64,000 nt of DNA from Okapia johnstoni (lineage: Eukaryota > Chordata > Mammalia > Artiodactyla > Giraffidae): NCBI GenBank assembly GCA_024291935.2, contig CM044316.1:4518501-4582500 (forward strand). The letters run 5' to 3'. Both the position numbers and the translations under genes were made by a program. The notes beneath the pieces were generated by a model that was not told the DNA's origin, did not search any database, and saw only the letters and a program-made list of their open reading frames with translations. This document shows positions 55,132 to 64,000 of this stretch, piece by piece (position 1 is the stretch's first letter; every line of letters starts with the position of its first letter).

Positions 55132-55675
55132 GAGAAGGAAATGGCAACCCACTCCAGCAGTCTTGCCTGGGAAATCCCATGGACAGAGGAGCCTTGGCGG
55201 GCTACAGTCCGCGGGGTCGCAAAGAGTCAGACACGACTGAGGGAGGAACAGGCGCTTGCCAGAGGCCCCAGAGCTTTTGATGGCAGGGCCAGGACTGTGG
55301 CTGAGGACTCCCAGCTCCCAAAACTAGAATCTAAAATACACCTGAGTGCTTTCTTGGTGGCTCAGTGGTAAAGAACCGCCCCCTGCCAATACCGGGGACG
55401 CGAGTTCCACCCCTGGTCTGGGAAGACCTCACATGGCAGAGCAGCTGAGCCTGTGCATCACAGCCACTGTGCTCTGGAGCCTGGGAGCCGCAGTACTGAG
55501 GTCTGTGGGCACCACAGCGCGTGCTCTGCAACAAGAGGAGCCACCGCGGTGAGGAGCCCACGCCCCACCACGGGAGAGCAGCCCCTGCTCGCTGCAGCTA
55601 GAGAACAGCCCATGCAGCATGGAGACCCTGCACAACCATAAATAAATAAAATCATTAACAAAACAAAGCAAACAA
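55132..55675 (+). mobile_element. Composite insertion: Bov-A, spacer, CHR-type SINE
   Basis: Bov-A monomer (55132-55250), about 95 bp of other sequence, then a forward CHR-type SINE (55347-55640) and an A-rich tail. The whole is flanked by the 15-bp direct repeat AAAAATAGCTTCCAG (55117-55131 and 55676-55690), so it arrived in one event. Confidence 0.8.
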
Positions 55676-56119
55676 AAAAATAGCTTCCAGAATCATTATG
55701 GAAACTTGAAATCTTGGAGTTACACTAAGTTAAGAAATAATGGATATTCATTGAATATCTAGATCGTTTTCAAACAAGGGAAAATACTACAGTATTAATT
55801 ATTAACCATAAGCTTATCTCCTTGGCTTCTTAATTTTTACAGAGGCACTAATGATGTTTAGATTACTAACGTGTCCTTTGCCACATCAAAAAATTGTATT
55901 ATAAGGAAGCATATGCCTCTACAAATTATTAAATGATATATTCATAATTTTGTGAGTCTACTGCAGAATACTGGGATAGACATTAGTATAAATGTCTAGT
56001 CGTATAAACTAGTACAATTAGTATAAATTAGCATAAATGTCTAGACTTTAGTTGGTATGGCCACAGACAGTTTACAATTGCTTGCTTCCTAGTTTTCATT
56101 GGAAATTAGAGTTATTAAT

Positions 56120-56540
56120 GACTATACAGTCCATGGAATGCTCCAGGCCAGAATACTGGAGTGGGTAGCCTTTCCCTTCTTGAGAGGATCTTCCCAGCCC
56201 AGGGATTGAACCCAGTCTTCCGCATTGCAGGCGGATTCTTTACCGTCTGAGCCACGAGGGAAGCCCAAGAATATCAGAGTGGGTAGCCTATCCCTTCTCC
56301 AACTGATCTTCCCGACCTAGGAAACAAACCAGGGTCTCCTGCATTGCAGGAGGATTCTCTACCAGCTGAGCCACCATAGAAGTCCATAATCAAGGGAAGT
56401 AAATAAAAAAAAAAAAAAGAAGACATGAGTTTGAGCAAATTCCGGTTGATAGCGAAGCGCAAGGAAATTTGGTGTGTCGAGCGAAGTCCATGGGGTCCCA
56501 AAGAGTCAGACATGACTTAGCAACTAAATAACAACAAAAG
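56120..56540 (-). repeat. Cluster of Bov-tA fragments
   Basis: Two reverse copies (56120-56271 and 56272-56385) and a short forward Bov-A end (56480-56535). 55690-56120 is AT-rich without gene signals. Confidence 0.75.
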
Positions 56541-56659
56541 TAAATGAAGCTACTAAGAATAATAAAGGTACAGAAATAGCCTTGAGTGTGAAGTATGTCA
56601 GGAAAATAAGATGTGTTTTTGTTATGAGGTATGAAGGATCATTCTTTCTATAAAATATT

Positions 56660-56985
56660 TTTAAAATTTATTTTATTTTTGTCTGCTCTGGGTCTTTGCT
56701 GCTGCGCACGTGGGCTTTCTCTAGTTGTGCAGTGCGGGGCTACTCTTCGTTGTGGTGCACAGGCTTCTCATTGCGGTGGCTTCTCTTATTGTGGAACATG
56801 GGCTCTAGGGCCTGTGGGCTTCAGTAGTTGCGGCTCCCAGGCTCTAGAGTGCAGGCTCAGTAATGGTGGTGCAGGGGTTTCGTTGCTCTGTGGCATGTGG
56901 AATCTTCCCTGACCAGAGATTGAACCTTCGTCCTCTGCACTGGCAGACTGATTCTGAAGTCTGAAGGATCAGGGAAGTGTGAAGG
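56660..56985 (-). repeat. CHR-type SINE
   Basis: Reverse, nearly full-length copy, beginning in T/A-rich sequence (its tail) and ending near GATCAGGGAAGTGTG. Confidence 0.8.
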
Positions 56986-57024
56986 CTCATTCTTAAGAAG
57001 GTAAAAGAACAGTGATTTTATCCT

Positions 57025-57140
57025 TGTAATGGCAGCCCACTACAGTATTCTTGCCTGGAGAATCCTGTGGATGGAGGAGCCTGGTGGGCTACTGTCCATA
57101 GGGTCGCACAGAGTCGGACACGACTGGGGCACCTTAGCAG
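57025..57140 (+). repeat. Bov-A monomer
   Basis: Forward Bov-A unit ending TTAGCAGCAGCAGCA. Confidence 0.8.
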
Positions 57141-57304
57141 CAGCAGCAAAAGTATTTAATGATTGTTTCAAAATACAAAAGAGGAAAATAAAAAAGATGA
57201 AAACCTAAATGGATTTAGAAAGTGGAAGAGGAAGAAAGAAGAAATCTTATCTAGTGTGGTCAAACTGGTGAAAAATAAATGGATTACTCTAAGAATTTTA
57301 ACAA

Positions 57305-57790
57305 TGAGCTTTATTTTTTTAATTTTTTATTGAAAGGTAGTTGATTTACAATGTTGCATTAGCTTCAGATATATAGCAGTGACTCAGTTATACATATATA
57401 TCCTCCATTCTTTTTTAGATTCTTTCCCACTGTAGGTTCGGAGAAGGCAATGGCACTCCACTCCAGTACTCTTCCCTGGAAAATCCCATGGACGGAGGAG
57501 CCTGCTAGGCTGCAGTCCATGGGGTCGTGAAGAGTCGGACACGACTGAGCGACTTCACTTTCACTTTTCACTTTCATGCATTGGAGAAGGAAATGGCAAC
57601 CCACTCCAGTGTTCTTGCCTGGAGAATCCCAGGAACAGGGGAGCCTGGTGGGCTGCCGTCTATGGGGTCGCACAGAGTTGGACACGACTGACGCGATTTA
57701 GCAGTAGCAGCAGCAGCCACTGTAGGTTATTACAAGATATTCCGTATAGTACCCTGTGCTATACAGGAGGGCCTTGTTAATTATCTGCAA
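57305..57790. mobile_element. L1-type LINE fragment split by Bov-A2
   Basis: TTTTATTGAAAGGTAGTTGA, TATACATATATATCCTCCAT and later TATAGTACCCTGTGCTATAC are a common ungulate L1 stretch. The Bov-A2 at 57440-57716 interrupts it and is flanked by CCACTGTAGGTT on both sides (57428 and 57717). Confidence 0.65.
57440..57716 (+). repeat. Bov-A2 SINE with normal 12-bp target duplication
   Basis: Forward dimer with a (CAG)n tail. The CCACTGTAGGTT repeats mark an ordinary L1-type insertion. 57790-58240 resembles 48300-48480 in parts. Confidence 0.88.
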
Positions 57791-58244
57791 TGAGCTTTAA
57801 TATCAACAATGTGACTATTCAAAACACGAATTTGATTTCCTTTCTCTGCTAAAAGGACAACATTTTCTTGGATAATTGTAAAAGATTTCTCTTTACCTGT
57901 TAAGTAATTCATATTGAAAACAAAGATTCTGTTTTTATCAAAATGCTGTCTTTATTGGATCTCTAATTAGGAAATCTGAGTCATCTCAAAGTTATAAGAG
58001 CTGGAACTTTTTCTTTTATTATGTAACTTACTGTATTTGCCTATAAGATCTTTTACTGTCACTTTGGTTAAACAGGTAACTAAGAGTGGTTGCATAGTAA
58101 TCTATGAACTTATTTAACCAAGTGTTCAAATCTTTGATGTTTTGGACAAGCTTCCCAAAATCAAATTCTAAATTTTACTTCCCCTACGCTGTTTCCTCTT
58201 GGTCCACAGCTGAATTTTATGAAGCTATAAACTCTGTCTGCATG

Positions 58245-58445
58245 CCTGGTGGTGGTTTAGTCGCTCAGTCATGTCTGACTCTTTGAGACTCTATGGACTA
58301 TTGTCTGCCAGGCTCCTCTGTCCATGGAATTTTCCAGGCAAGAATACTGGAGTGGGTTGCCATTTCCTTCTCCAGGGGATCTTCCTGACCCAAGCATCAA
58401 ACCCAGGTCTGCAGGTGGATTTCTTACTGAATGGGCCACCACTTG
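58245..58445 (-). repeat. Bov-tA SINE
   Basis: Reverse copy from GGTTTAGTCGCTCAGTCATG to CTGAATGGGCCACCACTTG. Confidence 0.82.
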
Positions 58446-58649
58446 CATGCCTACCAGTCTATAATTCAGAGAGGCCTTTACTTCTCACTGTGAGTATATT
58501 TTTCTATATCAGGAAGTGTGAGAGGCACGATTCTAAGATATGGCCCCAAGATTTCTGCCTCAGATGTACATCTGTACATCCTCCTTGAACTCATGAATAT
58601 GATAAAATGCGAATATGATGTGATGTTGTATTTTAGAAGGAATTTGTAA

Positions 58650-58927
58650 AAATTTTTATTTTACTCAAGTATGGTTGCTTTACAATGCTGTGTTAATTTT
58701 TAGAAGGGATTTTGTAGTCATAATTACCCTAGTCAGTTAATTAAAAAGGAGCTTGGTTAGTGCCTTCACTGTGATATATTTATTTTTTCATTGATATATA
58801 GTTGATACATCATAGTATATAAATTAGTTGTACAATATAAAGATTCACAAGTTTTAAAGGTTACACTCCATTTGTAGTTACTATAAAATATTGGCTGTAG
58901 TTTCCATGTTATACAATATATCCTTGT
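58650..58927. mobile_element. L1-type LINE fragments
   Basis: Two pieces of the same ungulate L1 stretch (58650-58700 and 58765-58927); the end continues at 59626-59790 beyond later SINE insertions (CCTTGTAGCATAT / CCTTCGTAGCATAT). Confidence 0.55.
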
Positions 58928-59625
58928 AGCATATGTGTGTTGGTCACTTAGTCATGTCTGACTGCAACATAGAATTCTCCAGGCAAGAATACTGGAGTGA
59001 GAAACCATTCCCTTCTCCAGGGAATCTTTCTGACTGGGAGAATCAAACCCAGATCTCCCACATTGTAAGCAGGTTCTTTACCCTCTGAGCCACCAGGGAA
59101 GCCCATCTTGGTTGCATGTGTGTATGTGTGTGTGTTCAGTCACTTCAGCAGTGTCTGACTCTTTGAGACCCTGGGACTGTAGCCCACCAGGCCCCTCTGT
59201 CCATGGGATTCTCCAGGCAAGAATACTGGGGTGGGTTGCCAGGCCCGCCTCCAGGGATTCTTCCCCACCCAGGGACTGAACTTTCACCTGCTTCCATCTC
59301 CTGCACTATTGCTAAGTTGCGTCAGTCGTGTCCGACTCTGTGTGACCGCATAGACGGCAGCCCACCAGGCTCCGCCGTCCCTGGGATTCTCCAGGCAAGA
59401 ACACTGGAGTGGGTTGCCATTTCCTTCTTCAATGCATGAAAGGGAAAAGTGAAAGTGAAGTCGTTCAGTCGTGTCCGACTCTTAGCAACCCCATGGACTG
59501 CAGCCTACCAGGCTCCTCTGTCCATGGGATTTTCCAGGCAAGAGTACTGGAGTGGGGTGCCATTGCCTTCTCCGGTCCTGCACTGCAGGCAGATTCTTTA
59601 CCCACTGAGCCACCAGGGAAGCCCC
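58928..59625 (-). repeat. SINE stack: two Bov-tA and one Bov-A2
   Basis: Reverse Bov-tA (58928-59105); a second reverse Bov-tA (59130-59308 and 59577-59625) split by a reverse Bov-A2 (59309-59575), with TCCTGCACT repeated at the break. All lie inside an L1 fragment. Confidence 0.8.
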
Positions 59626-60689
59626 TTCGTAGCATATCTTATACCAGATAGTCTGTATCTCTTAATCCCTTACCTCTATATTGCCCCTCCACCCCTCTCC
59701 ACTGGCAATCACTATTTTGTTCTCTATATCTGGGAGTCTCCTTTTTTGTTATATTCACTAGCAGGTTGTATTTTTTAGCTCTGTGAAACATTTCTATGTG
59801 GCAGATTCCTGAAGGGGCATTTACTGACATTAAGGAACCACAGGACAGATTTATCAGTCCAAATTCCAGTTATTTGTTCAAATGTAAACTTGGCCATGAT
59901 CCCACCACATTGCATTTAGTTATTCCTTTCCTTAGGCTCCTCTGGTCTATGATCTTTCTGTTTTTTTCCTTGTCTTTCAGGGTTTTTTCTTCTTTTTTAT
60001 GACCATGACTCCTTTGAAGAGGACCGGTGGGGCATTTGTTAGAATGTCCCTCCATCTGGGTTCAGGTGCTGTTTTCTCACAGTTAGATTGGGGTTCACAA
60101 ATGTGGTGTCCTTGTGAAAGCGTGTGATACTGCATGACTTAATCCTGGTGACGCTAACCCGGAACATGTAACCCTGACCTGGATCACGTGGTTAAGGGGC
60201 TGTCTGCCAGCTGTTTCTGCTCCACTGTCAAGTTACCATTTCTCACTTTCCCTGCTTTGGAATTGAGTTCCCAAATCCAGCCCACTCTCAGGGTTGGGGT
60301 GAGGGGGTGGAATTAAGCTCCACTTTCTGGAAGAGAGACCATACCCAGATAGGATGTCACCAACGAGTGTCAAGAGACTAAGTCAGACTTTTGGAAGCAA
60401 GTGCTACAAAACCCTCTCAGGAAAGCTGGCTTGTCCCTAGCTTGCAGGGTAAGCTTTACAGATCCAGCCAGGCCAACCAAGATCCTTTGCATATTTTGGG
60501 GACATCAAAGAAGAGCCAAATTTACCAAAAGGTATAGATACTGCAAGTGAAGCTTCAGTTAGCAAAGGATAGAAGCTTTTGGAAGTCCACTTTGAAATTC
60601 CTTACAGAAACTTCCAGTAAAGCAAGCTGAACTCTTGCTGTACCTGTGTAAAATAATCAGGGCAAATTCAATGAGACCTGGCAAGGAAG

Positions 60690-61135
60690 GTCTTTCTTTG
60701 AGATTAATTTTTAACAAAAGAGACAGCTCAAATATTATTTAGTCATAAAAAAACAGAAGAAAATTCTAGTATCTGCGGCACCGTGGATGAAGCTGGTAGG
60801 TGTAATGCTAAGAGAAACTAGCCAGACAGAGAATGATTAAAATCTGCATGACTTCACTTACGTGTGGAAGCTAAAATAGCCAAACTCACGGAACAGAAGA
60901 ATGTCAGTTTTCAGGAGCTAGGGGATGGGGTGAGGAATGGGGCGATGTTGGTCAAAGGTACAAACTTTTACCAGAAGTCCTGAGGATCTAAGGTCCAGCA
61001 TGGTGACTATAGTTGGAGTGCTGTATTGTTACATGTGAAAGTTGCTAAGCAAGTAAATTGTAAGCATTCTAACCACATACACCAACTGCAGATCATGTAG
61101 GACTGTAGTACATATTTACTGGGGGGAAAAAAATC
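60690..61135 (+). mobile_element. L1-type LINE 3' region remnant
   Basis: ATTTAGTCATAAAAAAACAG, ATGACTTCACTTACGTGTGG and CATGGTGACTATAGTTGGAG are well-known L1 3' blocks. 59790-60690 shows no gene. Confidence 0.65.
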
Positions 61136-61144
61136 TGTGTATGG

Positions 61145-61450
61145 TGTTTCCCTGGTGGTCCAGTGGTTAAGAGTCTGCCTTGCAATGTATGGACACCGAT
61201 TCCATCTCTGGTCTATCAAGATCCCACATGCTGAGCAGCAACTAAGCCCATGCGCCACAATGACAAGCCTGTGCTCTAGAGTCTGTGAGCCGCAATGAAG
61301 CCCAAACGCCTTAAAGCCTATGCACGGCAACAGGAGAAGCCACTGCAGTGAGAGGCCCATGTACTGCAGTGAAGAGTAGACCTCAGCTCACCGCAACTAG
61401 AGAAAGCCTGCATGCAGCAACAAAGATCCAGCTCAGCCAAAAATAAATGA
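61145..61450 (+). repeat. CHR-type SINE
   Basis: Forward, full-length copy from TTTCCCTGGTGGTCCAGTGG to AAAAATAAATGAATAAA. 61450-62230 before the IFI30 3' end shows no gene. Confidence 0.85.
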
Positions 61451-62229
61451 ATAAAATTATTTTACAAAATCTGTGTAGAAGTGGACCCACACAGCTCAAG
61501 CCTGTGTTGTTCAAGCGTCAACTGTATTAAAATTATAAAAACATCATAAAACTGGGTGCAAAAAAACAGAAAGCTGATCATTTCTCTGCTCCTGTGAGTC
61601 AGTTTTGCCCATTATTTCAACATTCCTGATCTATAAACCTGTTTGTTCTTTGAATATCTGACCAGTTGCCCCCCATAAATCATGACATAAATAAAATCTT
61701 TAACATGTATTAATTTTACACCAGCATGAGAACCATGACTTTTTTCCCTTCTTTGAAAATTATCCTATAACACGCCCTGTTGTTCTTAGTTGCCTCAGCC
61801 TTGCATTCTAACTCCAGATCTTGTGACTATCTAGGTCTTTTCACACTTGTTTCCCTTCCCTGGAACTCCATGACTTCTCCCCAGTGAACATATTCTTTCA
61901 AACTTCCCAGACAAGGTCACTGCCCCATCTGTGGCCTTGCATGACTCCAGTTACCACCTTCTGGCTTAAACCATAACACCTAGTGTGGGGCAGCGAAAAA
62001 GAGTAGCTAGGGATGTGTGTTGATGTAACAGATATATTTTCTGCCTAATGAACTCCTAGTAACCCTTCAAAACCCCAGCCCCAATGTCCCTCCTTCCTAT
62101 GAAGAACCTTCACTTCTCCTCTGGGCTCCTTTAGTACTGGTGCCTCCCCCTCTGACCCATTCACCCCCAGGGCAGGGAGCTTCTCAGGGGTCCCAGCATT
62201 GTGCAGATCTGGAAAAAGGAGATTTGCTG

Positions 62230-62456
62230 AATCACAAAATCCAGAAGTGTTTATTAAGTGAGTTTCGATGTAGCACCATTCACAGTGAGGCAAGATTCTT
62301 GATCCTGGGGCAGAATTTTGAGTCTGGTCTTCATAGAATAGGTAGAAGTTTTCTGGATAACAAGTAGTGGCTTTGCCGAGTCAGGGATCAAAAAATAAGA
62401 ACAGGTGTGATTTCGTTCTTCTTGCACCAGCTCCCTCCCAGGACACTGGCTGTCAA
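62230..62456 (-). other. IFI30: IFI30 3' untranslated region
   Basis: Short 3'UTR with a minus-strand AATAAA at 62255-62250, about 200 bp past the stop codon, so the transcript should end near 62230. Confidence 0.7.
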
Positions 62457-64000
62457 TCACTTGAAGTGGACTTCCTTGGACAGGTCAGCTGTGAGTTGGC
62501 AGACATCTGGCTTCTGGCCCTGGAGAAGGTGGCCATGAGTTGGGGTCCTGAAAGGAGACCCTACCCTACCCCAACCAGTGAGATCCCTCCATTCCCTGCC
62601 TGGCTTACCTGGTACAACCGGCAGACAAGGCGTAAGAGATGTTCCTTGTCTTCCATGTGTTCCTGAACAAGCAAGACAGGGGGTTAAAAGTTCCACTGGC
62701 CCCAACTGACCCATGCCTGCCCAGAAGGGGCTGCAAGTAGCCCTCAGTCTGGCCCCTGCCTTCTGCCTCCCAGATCAATGTACATGCCCATCAGCCTGGT
62801 CCCTGCCTGGGGGCTGCAAGAGTTCTTACCCCATTGACGACGACCCAGGGCACGTATTTGTGGGGTGGCCGCAGAGCGTCCGTGAGCTGAGCATTGATGT
62901 GCAAGAGCTGCATGCCACGGTTCCCCATAGCACACTCCATGATGGAATCTGGGGACACCTTTGGCGCATAGATCTGCAGGCACTGAGGGCAGATGGTGAG
63001 CTGGTCAGCAGGCGCATTGCCTCAGCTTCCTCCCTGTTATCTCCCCAACAGTCCTCCTTCTAGCAACCCCCACTCCCCCAAGCCCAGTTTTCTGCTCCTT
63101 CTTGGGTTTCCAGGGATGCAGCAAGGCTCCCCAAGTGCTCCCCCAAGCCCAGTGCTTGCTGCTGGTCTCTTGGTCTTCAGATGCTCTCTCCATTCAGAGA
63201 CTGAATCTTTGAGAAAGGAGGCTGTATTCCTTGGACTGCACAGAGAGTGGCAGTCGGGGCCAGGACTTGAGCCTGGGTCTGTCTGGCTGCAGGGAGGCCA
63301 GGGACCCCCAACCCAGGTAGAATGAGGGGTGTTACTCACCGGCTTCAGATTTTGCTCCATGTCATCCATTTCCTCTAGGCAGACAATGGTCAGGAAGGCC
63401 ATTTGCTGCTCCAGCTGGTCCAACAGGCAGGCCTGGGGGTGGGGGCAGGCAGGCAAGGATGTGAGTGGCTCAGAGCACCCTCCACCCTAAGGACCACCCC
63501 AGGAATAACCACGAGGTGTCCACCAATCAAGTGGAGAACAAAGACATGATTAAATGTAGGCACACAGGCAAGGGACAGAGCTGTTTGCAATCCCTTCGGA
63601 GTCACAATTTCACCTTCCTTATTAGGGCAGTAGCCCCAGCCTCCGTACCTTTCCCAGGAACTGGGGGAGAAGGGAGCTGCTCACCTCCACTTTGTTAAGC
63701 CTGCACTCCTGCTCGCCATGCTGGCATGTGAACTCCCACTTGCCGCTGACATTTCTTTCCTGAAAAGCAACAAGGTGAGTGCTGGCTGCCCCTCCCCCAG
63801 ACCTCCTTCCTGTGGCCATGTGCCTCTGTTTCCCGGTCCCCAGGCACCTGAGCGTTCCCATAGGGCACCAAGGTGACGTTGAGGATTTCCCACACCATCA
63901 GCCACGTTGGGAAGAGCTCTCGGATCAGGAATTCCCGGCAGCCAGGGCACAGTGCCTCATAGTAGAGGCTCACGTTGACCAGGGGAACATCAGGCTTCTG
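62457..64000 (-). CDS. IFI30: IFI30 (GILT), gamma-interferon-inducible lysosomal thiol reductase, 3' part
   Basis: Reduces disulfides of proteins in lysosomes/MHC-II compartments before antigen presentation. Exons in transcript order: 64000-63848 (continues past the window edge), 63759-63685, 63432-63340, 62982-62830, 62662-62609, 62519-62457. All visible splice sites are GT-AG and the 196 visible codons are in frame. The active-site motif CPGC lies at 63949-63938 ([10 protein letters not shown]). The GILT signature CQHG-x2-EC-x2-N-x2-E-x-C spans the second and third visible exons. N-glycosylation sequons NVS, NVT and NVS are present. The signal peptide and first about 55 residues, including the start codon, lie outside. 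The C-terminus GQKPDVC...VHFK resembles the human mature/propeptide end. Confidence 0.95.

Noticed and set aside
50340..59625. Regularly spaced similar units as an array-type defence locus
   Set aside because: The similar units are independent SINE insertions in both directions with variable spacing and target duplications, in a eukaryotic genome.

Overview
This is nuclear DNA of a ruminant, almost certainly a bovid. It carries dozens of ruminant-restricted repeats: tRNA/Bov-A SINEs (Bov-tA), Bov-A2 dimers, CHR-type SINEs and BovB (RTE) LINEs. The exons have clean GT-AG introns and read as mammalian genes. The gene order matches, from memory, the human 19p13.1 block IFI30 - MPV17L2 - RAB3A - PDE4C, read here in the opposite direction. 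I cannot tell cattle from sheep, goat or another bovid by eye. There is no bacterial, plasmid or CRISPR-type content.

Layout. 1-3500: unannotated flank with old MIR, L2 and SINE pieces. 3500-21900: PDE4C on +, a cAMP phosphodiesterase with two alternative first coding exons (4239 and 10065) spliced to a shared body of 14 exons (13714-20775). Its introns hold L2 and Bov-tA copies, an intronic CpG-rich block with a perfect cAMP response element, and an unusual 10-bp periodic CCGA repeat. 21900-25200: intergenic, with a CTCF-like site and L2/SINE pieces. 25200-31335: RAB3A on +, a synaptic-vesicle GTPase with one non-coding and four coding exons. 31385-34481: MPV17L2 on -, convergent with RAB3A, their polyadenylation signals about 90 bp apart. 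34482-35000: MPV17L2 promoter with seven same-direction CCAAT boxes. 35050-62200: gene-free and almost wholly repeats. It holds four BovB pieces, a decayed endogenous retrovirus with paired LTRs (38.0 and 49.8 kb), solo LTRs nested in a BovB, L1 pieces, and a dense SINE field at 50-61 kb. 62230-64000: the 3' part of IFI30 on -, running off the window edge.

The four genes are not one pathway. PDE4C hydrolyses cytosolic cAMP, RAB3A controls regulated exocytosis, MPV17L2 is a mitochondrial inner-membrane protein, and IFI30 is a lysosomal thiol reductase for antigen processing. Their reading frames look intact, so they are probably functional.

The most unusual structures are the CCGA decamer array in PDE4C (11.7-12.3 kb), a 74-bp duplication around a Bov-A2 SINE (52.0-52.5 kb), two Bov-A-headed composite insertions with clear target-site duplications (53.7 and 55.1 kb), a nested BovB/LTR complex (40.6-44.9 kb), and a RAB3A 3'UTR segment duplicated into its last intron. 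All coordinates were read by eye, so repeat boundaries are approximate, while exon boundaries were checked for frame and splice sites.
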